Under the pieces are notes generated by a model that worked only from the letters and a program-made list of their open reading frames with translations, was not told the DNA's origin and made no database searches. A stretch of DNA of 59,118 nt from a virus. The position numbers and the translations under genes were made by a program. Of this stretch, positions 30,525-38,130 are shown in pieces. Where the stretch lies: positions 1 to 59,118 of IMG/VR virus record IMGVR_UViG_3300048804_000103. The stretch is one strand, 5' to 3'. Positions within the stretch are counted from its first letter, which is position 1, and every line of letters starts with the position of its first letter.

Positions 30525-30938
30525 ATGATGGATAGTCTGAAAAAATTATCTGCCCTGATGTTGAGTAATGAAGACCCCTACCACAATTCTGAATTGAAGC
30601 GAAGATTTTGCCGGACGGGCAAAAAGGCCATGCGGGAATTGGCCTCTGTGCTGGAATTGAAGGAATTTGATGTTCGTTTCAATCATGCTGGCCCTGCCTG
30701 CTCTGGTGATCTTACCCTTATGGGTATGTGGAGTGAAGGCAATGGGATTTATATCACGATGAACAAAGATCAGTTCCACAGCAATCCACAGTACAATATT
30801 CTCTATCGAACGATCACGAATATGAAGGATTATACTGGTGGATGCAATAGATATACGCAATTTCAAATTCTTACCGATAATGATAAGATGTTGCGTACCT
30901 TCCTGTCATTGAACCAAAACATTCAGATCGGTGAATAA
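30525..30938 (+). CDS. Hypothetical protein
   Basis: 137 residues after AAAGGAAA. Mixed helix and strand (KAMRELASVLELKEFDVRFN). No family recognised. In the early-type operon. Confidence 0.45.
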   Translation: MMDSLKKLSALMLSNEDPYHNSELKRRFCRTGKKAMRELASVLELKEFDVRFNHAGPACSGDLTLMGMWSEGNGIYITMNKDQFHSNPQYNILYRTITNMKDYTGGCNRYTQFQILTDNDKMLRTFLSLNQNIQIGE

Positions 30939-30950
30939 GAAAGGATAAAA

Positions 30951-31382
30951 ATGAAGATCAAAGAAGCTGGAAAAATTCTCAACGTATCGGAAACCATCAG
31001 AAGTCTTTTGGATGAATTGGATAATACCCCAATAAATGATGATGAAAAACTCAGGAACATCATTGGGGGGATCAAAACGCAATCGGATAGTGTTTTCGCT
31101 TTAATTACTGGCCTGACCATTGCTGAAGCACAGAGAACGCCGAGAAGGATGATTTATGGAGTCGAGTCGTCTAACATTCAATCAGTGGAATTTGATGACA
31201 GGCCACAACCCAATGTGGATTCTCCCAAAGTTGAATTGATTATCAATTTCATCAGCGGTGCATCTTACAAATATTCAGATGTTCCCTTGTACCTTGCCCA
31301 AGATTTACTTTCCGCCTCTTCTGCTGGTAGTTTTTACCATCGGGAAATCAGGGGAAATTATACTTCCGAAAAGGTGAGATAA
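30951..31382 (+). CDS. KTSC-domain protein (copy 2)
   Basis: 143 residues. The N-terminal 65 are helical and unassigned; the C-terminal part (VESSNIQSVEFDD, VELIINFISGASYKYSDVPL, SSAGSFYHREIRG) is a KTSC domain. AAAGGATAAAA before ATG. Confidence 0.7.
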   Translation: MKIKEAGKILNVSETIRSLLDELDNTPINDDEKLRNIIGGIKTQSDSVFALITGLTIAEAQRTPRRMIYGVESSNIQSVEFDDRPQPNVDSPKVELIINFISGASYKYSDVPLYLAQDLLSASSAGSFYHREIRGNYTSEKVR

Positions 31383-31396
31383 TAGGAGAAAAAATA

Positions 31397-32008
31397 ATGG
31401 CAAAAATTCTTGATGCAAAAATGGATTGGGCAGAGAAATGGGATAATTCCCCACGGCTCATGCTTCTGGTGGATGAATTTCCTAACAATGCCGATTTTCT
31501 TTATCGGTATAATAAAGGTCTTTGGTTTGCTCGTAACAAAGAGGGATGGGTGAAATTTTATTCCCATGACGGGAGTGATAAAAATCGCAATGGATTTGGT
31601 GGTTCTTCTTTTACCATCAAAACCAAAGAGGGCGAAAAGGTATTGAAAGGTCCATGGTCTTCTCGTGCAAGTTATGCAAATACCATCGGCTTTCCTCTTT
31701 GCTTGGAAGTTTCAATCACCGATAAGAGGGGAGACTTTGAACGTGGTTACACTTTTTTCTTCGGGTACAATATTACCTTTACCGTTCTGAAAAGGGTTGT
31801 CAAAAAATTTCTCTTGGGTTGCTGCATCCTGACACAATTGGAACATGGAGAAACGAGTTTAAAAATTGCCCTGACAAATGGGAAAAGGAAACCAAATCCC
31901 GAAACTTTTTTTGGAAAGAAAGAAAACAACTGGAAAGAGGATTTTTCACCGAAAGCCGAAACATTGGAGAAAGAGAAAAATCTGGTACTTTCAGTCTGGT
32001 TTGAATAA
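31397..32008 (+). CDS. Hypothetical protein
   Basis: 203 residues after AGGAGAAAAAATA. Rich in aromatic residues in the first half (LYRYNKGLWFARNKEGWVKF), charged at the end. No family recognised. Confidence 0.45.
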   Translation: MAKILDAKMDWAEKWDNSPRLMLLVDEFPNNADFLYRYNKGLWFARNKEGWVKFYSHDGSDKNRNGFGGSSFTIKTKEGEKVLKGPWSSRASYANTIGFPLCLEVSITDKRGDFERGYTFFFGYNITFTVLKRVVKKFLLGCCILTQLEHGETSLKIALTNGKRKPNPETFFGKKENNWKEDFSPKAETLEKEKNLVLSVWFE

Positions 32009-32037
32009 AAAGGGCAGAAAAGGTAAAAAGGATAAAA

Positions 32038-32142
32038 ATGGCAAACGGTGTAAGTGGCCTAAAATTTTTGTGGGGATGTTTTTTAGGTTTGGTTATTTTC
32101 GGTATACTCTATTTGATCGGGTCATGCATGGTTTTCCCTTAA
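32038..32142 (+). CDS. Small membrane protein
   Basis: 34 residues, with AAAAGGATAAAA before ATG 32038. One membrane segment (LKFLWGCFLGLVIFGILYLI) spans most of the chain. Last gene before a hairpin. Confidence 0.5.
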   Translation: MANGVSGLKFLWGCFLGLVIFGILYLIGSCMVFP

Positions 32143-32189
32143 AGATACCAAAAATCGCTCAAAATTGCCCTGTGGCTGGACTTTCTTGG

Positions 32190-32215
32190 TGGGGTAATAC
32201 AAAACCATTACCCCA
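32190..32215 (+). terminator. Strong hairpin, possible terminator
   Basis: TGGGGTAAT, eight-base loop, ATTACCCCA. No T run follows, so it may be a partial terminator or an RNA-stabilising hairpin at the end of the operon. Confidence 0.5.
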
Positions 32216-32291
32216 CAATACAAAAAACCTCAATAAAATTACCTACCTATTTTACTATCCAACCTCTTGAAATCATTATGAAAGATTTTTC

Positions 32292-32320
32292 TTGACAATA
32301 CTTTCAAAATTTGTTATAAT
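32292..32320 (+). promoter_or_regulatory. Sigma-70 promoter, leaderless arrangement
   Basis: TTGACA, 17 bases, TATAAT; the ATG at 32327 is six bases past the -10. Confidence 0.8.
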
Positions 32321-32326
32321 CTATAT

Positions 32327-32665
32327 ATGAAAATGACAATTGACAAGGAAATCGAAAAGGCTTTTGAAGAGTACATGGAAATCGCAGGACTTCCCCTTTC
32401 AAGAATCCGTTTTGGAATTACCAGAAAACTTCCCCATGCATGGGGAACAACCTGGAAAATTGGAAATTTTCTTGCTATCCAGGTCTCAAGATTTCATCTT
32501 AGACTTCATCCCGAAGAAATCGAAGACACAATTGCCCATGAAGTTGCCCATTGTAAAACTTGGATTGACCGAAAATATTGGGGACATGGAAGGCCGTGGA
32601 AATCAGTCATGAAACAATTTGGTTTGGTTCCTTTAGCAGAAAAAGAATTTGTCATTTACAGATAA
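32327..32665 (+). CDS. SprT-like zinc metalloprotease
   Basis: 112 residues. HEVAH at 71-75 with a third His at 87 (WGHGRPWKSVM) is the SprT signature; eukaryotic Spartan uses this domain to clear DNA-protein crosslinks. It is only the catalytic domain. No ribosome site, and the promoter -10 ends six bases before the ATG, so the mRNA may be leaderless; a second ATG two codons later is also without one. Confidence 0.8.
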   Translation: MKMTIDKEIEKAFEEYMEIAGLPLSRIRFGITRKLPHAWGTTWKIGNFLAIQVSRFHLRLHPEEIEDTIAHEVAHCKTWIDRKYWGHGRPWKSVMKQFGLVPLAEKEFVIYR

Positions 32666-32674
32666 GAGAAAAAA

Positions 32675-32803
32675 ATGCAAGGCAAAGGGCTGAAAAGAAA
32701 ATATACATGGTGGTGTAAAGGTTGTCGAAAATTCATTCCCAAATGGGAATGGCAATCACACAAAAAGATTTGTCACAAAGCATATTTGAAAAGGAATGAA
32801 TAA
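32675..32803 (+). CDS. Small zinc-finger protein
   Basis: 42 residues. WWCKGCRKF then WQSHKKICH gives C-x2-C and H-x4-C-H zinc ligands. Basic. Follows the SprT-like gene by nine bases. Confidence 0.5.
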   Translation: MQGKGLKRKYTWWCKGCRKFIPKWEWQSHKKICHKAYLKRNE

Positions 32804-32804
32804 A

Positions 32805-33017
32805 ATGAGACAGTATTTTTTCGTGAAAGAATATGACAAGGAAGAAGATGTTCATGTTTGCGTGGATGAAGATGGGATGGATGAACGCATCAAATTCAGT
32901 TTCTTTGATGAGCCTGGTCTCATTGATTTCAAGAAAGAAGACATTGTAGGAAAGAAAGTATCTGTCAGTTATACCGAGCCAGTTATCAGCATGGCCTTCG
33001 ATGCGCGGATTGAATAG
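32805..33017 (+). CDS. Small acidic hypothetical protein
   Basis: 70 residues from ATG 32805 with AAGGA nine bases upstream. Acidic (KEYDKEEDVHVCVDEDGMDE). No family recognised. Confidence 0.45.
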   Translation: MRQYFFVKEYDKEEDVHVCVDEDGMDERIKFSFFDEPGLIDFKKEDIVGKKVSVSYTEPVISMAFDARIE

Positions 33018-33026
33018 GAGAAAAAA

Positions 33027-33161
33027 GTGAAAAAGATTTCCGGATTGATTTGGTGGTGGTTGAAGGAATTTTGTGTGGGTGAAAGAATATCTACTCCCGA
33101 AGATGCGATGTTTGAAGGATACATGGCAATTATAAACGAAAACAAAAGTAGGGGAAAATAA
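33027..33161 (+). CDS. Small hypothetical protein
   Basis: 44 residues from GTG 33027 after AGGAGAAAAAA; the stop overlaps the next ATG (TAATG). A Trp-rich N-terminus (SGLIWWWLKEF). No family recognised. Confidence 0.45.
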   Translation: MKKISGLIWWWLKEFCVGERISTPEDAMFEGYMAIINENKSRGK

Positions 33162-33559
33162 TGTACGAAAAACATTACATCGAAGCTGGAGTGACCTACA
33201 CTTTCTTGGAAAGGGAAGCACTCGAATTAAGTCTGCGAGAATTTTTCTATACTTGGAAACATACCGTAAAGGGTGATTCGGGTGTTCAGAGAATTTTTTG
33301 CCATACTCACAAAGACCTTCAGACCTTGCTTAATTTATGGGGTAAGCGTGATGGCCGATGGGAATACAAAATTCAATATGAAAAGATGCTCTCCATCATA
33401 AGTAAAAATCCTGGTCTTGATGCCATTGCTCTGAAAGGAAAAGGCTGGAGGCCAAATTCTCATGGTTCTCTGCGGGAGGCTGAAATTTTCGGCCTGGTCA
33501 AATTTGTAAATAGTGGATGGTATTTGTCAGATCAATTTTGTGTAAAGGAAGGAAAGTAA
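33161..33559 (+). CDS. Hypothetical protein, possible winged-helix C-terminus
   Basis: 132 residues. The last 50 (MLSIISKNPGLDAIALKGKG, LREAEIFGLVKFVNSGWYL) have the helix-turn and wing pattern of a winged-helix domain. Tentative. Confidence 0.4.
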   Translation: MYEKHYIEAGVTYTFLEREALELSLREFFYTWKHTVKGDSGVQRIFCHTHKDLQTLLNLWGKRDGRWEYKIQYEKMLSIISKNPGLDAIALKGKGWRPNSHGSLREAEIFGLVKFVNSGWYLSDQFCVKEGK

Positions 33560-33561
33560 AA

Positions 33562-33768
33562 ATGGACTTGACTAAAGAAAATAAGGAATATATTGACAGC
33601 CTTGACGTTGAACAACTTCTTGGCCGTGTTCGCTTCGCCCCTGTGGGTGATAAATGGTTTATGGGAGAGACAGGACCGTATTGGCTGAAAAGGCTGTCTG
33701 AACTCCGAGATCAAGATAATGATGCCTATGTCGCTGCCTCAAAAAGAATTGGATGGGAGAGAAGGTAA
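33562..33768 (+). CDS. Small hypothetical protein
   Basis: 68 residues from ATG 33562 (GGAAAGTAAAA). Contains RFAPVGDKWFMGETGPYW, a distinctive segment I cannot place. Followed by the Lar-like gene. Confidence 0.45.
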   Translation: MDLTKENKEYIDSLDVEQLLGRVRFAPVGDKWFMGETGPYWLKRLSELRDQDNDAYVAASKRIGWERR

Positions 33769-33770
33769 AA

Positions 33771-33962
33771 ATGAAAGTAAAAAAATGTCCATTTTGTAAA
33801 AAAACCAATATTGATTATCAATTTGGCACCCCAGACAGAGAAGGAACACCCGTCAATGTAATTTGTGTTGAATGTGGCGCATGTGGCCCTTGGATTTATG
33901 CCAAAGGAACACAAGAGCATATGGAAATGGAAGCATTATTGAAATGGAATGAAAGGAAATAA
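33771..33962 (+). CDS. Lar-like restriction alleviation family protein
   Basis: 63 residues from ATG 33771. KKCPFCKKTNI, VICVECGACGPW and a final ALLKWNERK follow the Lar pattern (C-P-F-C, C-x-x-C-G-A-x-G-P, W-N). Lar of the Rac prophage modulates type I restriction; in phages this zinc-ribbon family is common and the exact role here is unproven. Confidence 0.65.
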   Translation: MKVKKCPFCKKTNIDYQFGTPDREGTPVNVICVECGACGPWIYAKGTQEHMEMEALLKWNERK

Positions 33963-33964
33963 AA

Positions 33965-34210
33965 ATGTACGTTTATTCTGCTGAACGCGGTGTCAGGAAG
34001 TTGAAAGAAGATGTTACCCTTGAACAATACGCCGTGGCGCATGCCTTCGCCGTGAAACCCATTGTTTGTAAGAAGCCGCCTACCCTCAAGACCCTGGAAA
34101 AATGGTCCTTTGACGGTGTGGCAAAGGCCCTTGATGGTTGCAAGGTCGAACCTGATGGACATTGCCAACACGGTTTGCCCTCTTGGTTGCTGGCATTGAA
34201 CTACATTTAA
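33965..34210 (+). CDS. Small hypothetical protein
   Basis: 81 residues after AAGGAAAT. No family recognised; DVTLEQYAVAHAFAVKP suggests a helical core. Higher GC than neighbours. Confidence 0.45.
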   Translation: MYVYSAERGVRKLKEDVTLEQYAVAHAFAVKPIVCKKPPTLKTLEKWSFDGVAKALDGCKVEPDGHCQHGLPSWLLALNYI

Positions 34211-34220
34211 GGAAGGAAAT

Positions 34221-34463
34221 ATGGATAAAATAATTTTGAAGCATGTATCCGACAGCATATATACTTCAGATAGTGGATTGACTATAATGCGCCGAGAATT
34301 TGGCCAAACACCCAATGGAAATGACATGGCTGGTCGATGGGTACTCCGCGATTCAAAGAATAACATAATTGACCTTGACCAATTTCGGAATGATCTGGCA
34401 GAGCGAAATAATTTGATTTTGGAGGAAGTAATAAAATGCGAATATCCAAGAAAAATCCAATAA
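34221..34463 (+). CDS. Small hypothetical protein
   Basis: 80 residues after AAGGAAGGAAAT. Contains AGRWVLRDSKNNIIDLDQ. No family recognised. Overlaps the next gene. Confidence 0.45.
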   Translation: MDKIILKHVSDSIYTSDSGLTIMRREFGQTPNGNDMAGRWVLRDSKNNIIDLDQFRNDLAERNNLILEEVIKCEYPRKIQ

Positions 34464-34741
34464 AAATTCACGCTCGAATTTCCCGCTTGCAAATAGCGAT
34501 AAATCAACTGGCCATCTGCACATGTAAACTTGTCGATGATTTTGGAGAGGCCAATCTCACCAATAAAGACACCATGGTGTCAGAGTTGAAGATTGAATAT
34601 CTTTTGGGATTATTGGGCGGCAATCTTTGTCTGGCAGAAGAGACTTGTGAGAAAATTCTCGAAATCACGCGATATGAAATCCAGGAAAGAATGGAAAAAG
34701 CAAGAGCCTGGAATAACATTCTAACCAAGGAAGGAAAATAA
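34436..34741 (+). CDS. Helical hypothetical protein
   Basis: 101 residues, ATG after GAGGAAGTAATAAA. Mostly helical with a Cys-containing middle (LCLAEETCEKILEI). No family recognised. Confidence 0.45.
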   Translation: MRISKKNPIKIHARISRLQIAINQLAICTCKLVDDFGEANLTNKDTMVSELKIEYLLGLLGGNLCLAEETCEKILEITRYEIQERMEKARAWNNILTKEGK

Positions 34742-34742
34742 A

Positions 34743-34994
34743 ATGTTTATCTCACGAAATTTATTAGATCGAAAACAGATCAGAAGAATACCCAAAGCAA
34801 AGAGGCTGAGATTTCTGGAAATGTTTCTTTTATACAATGTTTTCGGAAAGCAGAAATGGGGTATAGAAAAACTCCGTGATAGATCACTCAAGATTTATAT
34901 GACCGAAGATATGAAAACGGCGGGAAATGCATTCTTTGAAGTGCAGTTCATCAGAATGCTAAAGTGTAAGAGAGAAAAAAATGCGGAGAGATAG
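34743..34994 (+). CDS. Basic hypothetical protein
   Basis: 83 residues, two bases after the previous stop. Very basic (RKQIRRIPKAKRLRFLEMF). No family recognised. Confidence 0.45.
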   Translation: MFISRNLLDRKQIRRIPKAKRLRFLEMFLLYNVFGKQKWGIEKLRDRSLKIYMTEDMKTAGNAFFEVQFIRMLKCKREKNAER

Positions 34995-35202
34995 ATGGGT
35001 ACAAAGGTGGCAAGTTGAAGGTACAGATAGCATCCGGACCGTTGCTATTGACCGTAATGGTAATTATGGGTGTTCCTGTCCGAAATGGATATTCAAGCGG
35101 ATAGAGTGTCAACATATCCAATTCATAAAGACGAAAAGGTCTTTGGTTGACCCATTTGATGATTTCAAGAAAGAAATTGAAAAATTGACTTCAGAGATAT
35201 AA
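34981..35202 (+). CDS. SWIM zinc-finger-like protein
   Basis: 73 residues overlapping the previous gene. CSCPKWIFKRIECQHIQF is a SWIM-type C-x-C, C-x-H motif, which binds DNA or proteins. The rest is a charged helix. Confidence 0.6.
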   Translation: MRRDRWVQRWQVEGTDSIRTVAIDRNGNYGCSCPKWIFKRIECQHIQFIKTKRSLVDPFDDFKKEIEKLTSEI

Positions 35203-35227
35203 ATAAAATAGGAGAGGGAGAAAGACA

Positions 35228-35425
35228 ATGATACCAGAAAACAGAAGAAGAACTGTAAGAAGACATGGAGAAGATGAATTTTGGAAACGCACCATTGATA
35301 GCGAGTGCCGAGAAATTGAAAACATTATTGTTCATCGAAAAGAACTCTCAGAATATTTTACTTGGGAGCAAATCATTCTCATCAAAGAATTGAAGATCGG
35401 CCAAGCGTTGGCCCTGAAAAATTAA
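35228..35425 (+). CDS. Small hypothetical protein
   Basis: 65 residues after AGGAGAGGGAG. Basic N-terminus (NRRRTVRRHGEDEFW). Its stop codon ends at the base before the tRNA. Confidence 0.45.
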   Translation: MIPENRRRTVRRHGEDEFWKRTIDSECREIENIIVHRKELSEYFTWEQIILIKELKIGQALALKN

Positions 35426-35512
35426 GGAAGGGTGGGCATTTGGTAGGCCAAACAGTTTCGAAAACTGTCAGGGGTAAAACCTTTGCGGGTTCAAATCCCG
35501 CCTCTTCCTCCA
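35426..35512 (+). tRNA. tRNA-Ser (anticodon CGA)
   Basis: 87 bases. Acceptor GGAAGGG pairs with CTCTTCC, D-stem GGC/GCC, anticodon stem ACAGT/ACTGT with loop TTCGAAA (anticodon CGA), a long variable arm (about 16 bases), T-stem GCGGG/CCCGC with TTCAAAT, then T and an encoded CCA. The long arm marks a class II tRNA. Position 73 is U rather than the G usual in bacterial tRNA-Ser. It directly follows a stop codon and is processed from the operon transcript. Confidence 0.85.
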
Positions 35513-35541
35513 TTTACAATTTACTTTGTTTATGGTATAAT
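35513..35541 (+). promoter_or_regulatory. Sigma-70 promoter
   Basis: TTTACA, 17 bases, TATAAT with TGG extended -10, beginning right after the tRNA CCA. Confidence 0.8.
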
Positions 35542-35562
35542 AATAAAATAGGAAGGTAGTAT

Positions 35563-35760
35563 ATGGGTTTTTACAATTTATATCCTAACAGAAAAGATTG
35601 GAGAACGGCCTATCCTGGTTTTGATAGCAGAAATTTTGATAGTTCCTGCTGTAACCATGGTGGATGCTCACGATGTAAAAGCAATAGAACATTCCATGAT
35701 ACAAAAGCAAGAATAATTGCTGATGAAAAAATAAAAGAATATCGTGATGGTGTAAAATGA
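35563..35760 (+). CDS. Small Cys-rich hypothetical protein
   Basis: 65 residues after AGGAAGG. SSCCNHGGCSRCKSN holds four Cys and a His within twelve residues, probably metal binding. No family recognised. Confidence 0.5.
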   Translation: MGFYNLYPNRKDWRTAYPGFDSRNFDSSCCNHGGCSRCKSNRTFHDTKARIIADEKIKEYRDGVK

Positions 35761-36137
35761 TAAAATATTCTGTTACAGGCATACCATATATACCGATAGA
35801 TGAAAAGAGTATGTTGATATTTTCAGGCATCGGGTATGAGACATATAAACGATTTACTTATGCTGGTCAGGCAACTATTTCTTTCAAACTTAAAAATGGC
35901 AGAAATGGAGACGCAGCAGAGATACGAGAGACAAAACAGAGAATTGGTTTTTCTGTTGGGTTGACCTTTTTCAAAATTCCCCGAGAGGCGAGCAGAGTTT
36001 CTTTTCCTTCCCAAAAAACTCGAAGTGCAATATCGGGTGCTATAAAAAAATATCTTGATGAGAATAAGGAATTACCCAAGAATAGAATAAAAGATGTAGA
36101 AAAAGACCTTGCAGAAATACCTATGGAGTTGGAATAA
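35757..36137 (+). CDS. Hypothetical protein
   Basis: 126 residues; ATG overlaps the previous TGA. Beta-rich first half (QATISFKLKNGRNGDAAEI) and basic helical end. No family recognised. Confidence 0.45.
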   Translation: MIKYSVTGIPYIPIDEKSMLIFSGIGYETYKRFTYAGQATISFKLKNGRNGDAAEIRETKQRIGFSVGLTFFKIPREASRVSFPSQKTRSAISGAIKKYLDENKELPKNRIKDVEKDLAEIPMELE

Positions 36138-36138
36138 A

Positions 36139-36330
36139 ATGATATTTGAATTGATAAACATACTTTGGGGAAACAAAATAAGAAATCGCGCGAGAGAAGA
36201 ATTGAAAAGAAAATGGGCTTGCCCGTGCGGGAAGACTGAAAATGAATGTAATGAAGCAATAGAGGCGTTCAAAATCCAAGAAGGAATAAAGGAAGAAGAA
36301 CAAAAGAAAAAATATAGGAGGACGTTATGA
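36139..36330 (+). CDS. Small hypothetical protein
   Basis: 63 residues from ATG 36139, one base after the previous stop. CPCG plus a later Cys; charged helical end. No family recognised. Confidence 0.4.
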   Translation: MIFELINILWGNKIRNRAREELKRKWACPCGKTENECNEAIEAFKIQEGIKEEEQKKKYRRTL

Positions 36331-36542
36331 TTAATGTTAGTTATGAAATGGATTCTTCATTGATTGAAGATGTGGGTTATGATGTAGAAAACAAGACTTT
36401 GGAAATCAGTTTCCAGAGCGGAGACACTTACCAATACTTTGATGTTCCGAAGGGATTGGTAACAGAGTTTATGTTTTCAGAATCCGCTGGAGTATTTTTC
36501 AATGAGCAGATCAAAGACAATTTTGATTATCAGAAAGTCTAA
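36327..36542 (+). CDS. KTSC-domain protein (copy 3)
   Basis: 71 residues, TATAGGAGG upstream. DVGYDVENKTLEISFQSGDT, YQYFDVPKGL and SAGVFFNEQI form a single KTSC domain. About the same size as copy 1 but diverged from it. Confidence 0.8.
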   Translation: MINVSYEMDSSLIEDVGYDVENKTLEISFQSGDTYQYFDVPKGLVTEFMFSESAGVFFNEQIKDNFDYQKV

Positions 36543-36565
36543 AGAAAGGATGTTTTAGTAGCAAA

Positions 36566-36763
36566 ATGAAAATGAAAATTATCCGTAACAGGATACAATG
36601 TAAGTTTTGTGACGATGTTATTGAGAGCAAGCATCGTCACGATTTCCAAACTTGCAAGTGTGGTATGGTTTCTGCTGATGGCGGTCATGATTATCTTCGA
36701 AGATGTGGTGATTATGGAGACTGGATTGAATTGTCAGAGACAGAAGAAATAAAAGAAGGATAA
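36566..36763 (+). CDS. Small zinc-binding phage protein
   Basis: 65 residues. CKFCDDVIESKHRHDFQTC then CGMVSADGGHDYLRRCGD is a conserved small-phage-protein pattern with four Cys and clustered His. Function unknown. Confidence 0.6.
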   Translation: MKMKIIRNRIQCKFCDDVIESKHRHDFQTCKCGMVSADGGHDYLRRCGDYGDWIELSETEEIKEG

Positions 36764-36765
36764 TT

Positions 36766-36969
36766 GTGAAAGAAGAAAAACTGTTCATATGTAGTGCAGA
36801 AGTCAGTGGTGACTGCTTTCATAAAGACTGAAGGGGCAAACAACCCGCACCGTGGGGTGGGGGATGGGGACCAGGGAATTGTAGTTTTGCTCCCGTCGGG
36901 GCCGATGCCCAATGTGTTGAATATAAACCATTCAAAGTAGAAATTCCTAAAAGTGTGTTTAAGATATGA
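36766..36969 (+). pseudogene. Cys-rich small gene interrupted by an in-frame TGA
   Basis: GTG 36766 follows AAGGATAATT. The frame stays open to TGA 36967, which overlaps the RNA ligase ATG as ATGA, except for a TGA at codon 22 (36829-36831) inside DCFHKD-stop-RGKQPAP. Cys at 9, 17, 47 and 58 suggest a zinc protein, and TGA is one base from a Cys codon. Either a nonsense mutation, a sequencing error or recoding. Confidence 0.45.
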
Positions 36970-37961
36970 GAGAAGCAACAATCCAAAAAATTCTTGATAC
37001 TCGTCCCGCTGAAAATTCTGATAACTTAGATGTTGTCAAAGTTTTGGGATGGCAGATCGTCACGAAAAGAAACGAATTCTCTGTGGGGGATTTGATTTGC
37101 TTTGTGGAGATTGATAGTCTTCTGCCTGACAGCAATCCTGCATTTGAATTTTTGAGAAACAAGAAATTCAGGATAAAAACAGTAAAACTTCGCGGAAATC
37201 TATCTCAAGGAATTGTCTTTCCTATGTCTATTCTTCCTGAAACCGATAACGTATTATTTCTGGAAGACACAGACGTTTCAGAAATTCTTGGCATCATTCA
37301 TTATGAGAAACCCATTCCTGCTTCCTTACGTGGACAGATCAAAGGCAATTTCCCTGCTTATGTTTCCAGGACCGATGAACCACGGATTCAAAGTTATCCT
37401 GGTGTAATTGAAGAATTTCGAGGGGTGGAATGTTATTCTACCGTAAAGTGTGATGGAACAAGCAGTTCATTTATAAACAAAGATGGAGACATTTGGATTT
37501 GCTCTCGCAATTGGGGATACAAAGAAACAAACGAATTGCTTTACTGGCAGATAGCAAAAAAATTCAACATCGAAGACGTATTAAAGGATGCCGGAAACAT
37601 TGCTATCCAGGGCGAAATTTGCGGTCCCTCAATTCAGAAAAACAGAATGCAACTTACCAGCCATGAAATTTTTATATTCGATGTTTGGGATATTGACAAA
37701 CAAGAATACTTTGACTTTCCCGAATTAAGGGATTTCTGTACCAGATATGAGATACCAATGGTTCCTCTTGCCGACATTTTTATTTTTAATCACACGATTG
37801 AACAACTTTTGGAAATGGCAAAAGGTGTTTATCAGGGAACGCAAAACAGAAGGGAAGGAATTGTCATTCGACCTACCATAAATCGCTTCAGTGAAGCCTT
37901 GAAGAGAAGATTATCTGTAAAGATTCTGAATAACGACTATTTATTGAAAGATGAAGAATAA
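36966..37961 (+). CDS. RNA ligase (DraRnl/Rnl5-like)
   Basis: 331 residues, close to Deinococcus RNA ligase (about 340). Seals RNA or RNA-ended nicks through a ligase-AMP intermediate. The N-terminal 100 residues (VLGWQIVTKRNEFSVGDLIC, VEIDSLLPD) are the OB-like domain of that family; the nucleotidyl Lys is K161 in VKCDGTSSSF; IQGEICGPSIQKN and EGIVIRP are later motifs. Phages use such enzymes to repair host-cleaved tRNAs. Start overlaps the previous stop. Confidence 0.85.
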   Translation: MREATIQKILDTRPAENSDNLDVVKVLGWQIVTKRNEFSVGDLICFVEIDSLLPDSNPAFEFLRNKKFRIKTVKLRGNLSQGIVFPMSILPETDNVLFLEDTDVSEILGIIHYEKPIPASLRGQIKGNFPAYVSRTDEPRIQSYPGVIEEFRGVECYSTVKCDGTSSSFINKDGDIWICSRNWGYKETNELLYWQIAKKFNIEDVLKDAGNIAIQGEICGPSIQKNRMQLTSHEIFIFDVWDIDKQEYFDFPELRDFCTRYEIPMVPLADIFIFNHTIEQLLEMAKGVYQGTQNRREGIVIRPTINRFSEALKRRLSVKILNNDYLLKDEE

Positions 37962-37992
37962 TAATGAATTGTAAAATTCTTGAAAAAATATG

Positions 37993-38021
37993 TTTACAAT
38001 ACAATCAGAATATGCTACAAT
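37993..38021 (+). promoter_or_regulatory. Sigma-70 promoter of the exported-protein block
   Basis: TTTACA, 17 bases, TACAAT with TGC extended -10. A leader of about 100 bases with two small hairpins (GGTGA...TCACC and GGGT...ACCC) precedes the gene at 38131. Confidence 0.75.
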
Positions 38022-38130
38022 GGTTATTGAATAATTGAAAGGGTGATTATTTGATTGTCACCAATAGTAAAATTTGTCAAGGGTAAGACATAAAAATAAC
38101 CCGAAAAAAAATATGAAGGAGAGAAAAAAC

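Noticed and set aside
34210-35420. Additional tRNAs next to the serine tRNA
   Set aside because: No second cloverleaf or T-loop pattern was found by eye on either strand nearby.
36829-36880. Selenocysteine insertion element after the in-frame TGA
   Set aside because: Only a weak ACCC/GGGT stem is visible and no selenocysteine tRNA or factor is in the window, so recoding is not claimed.
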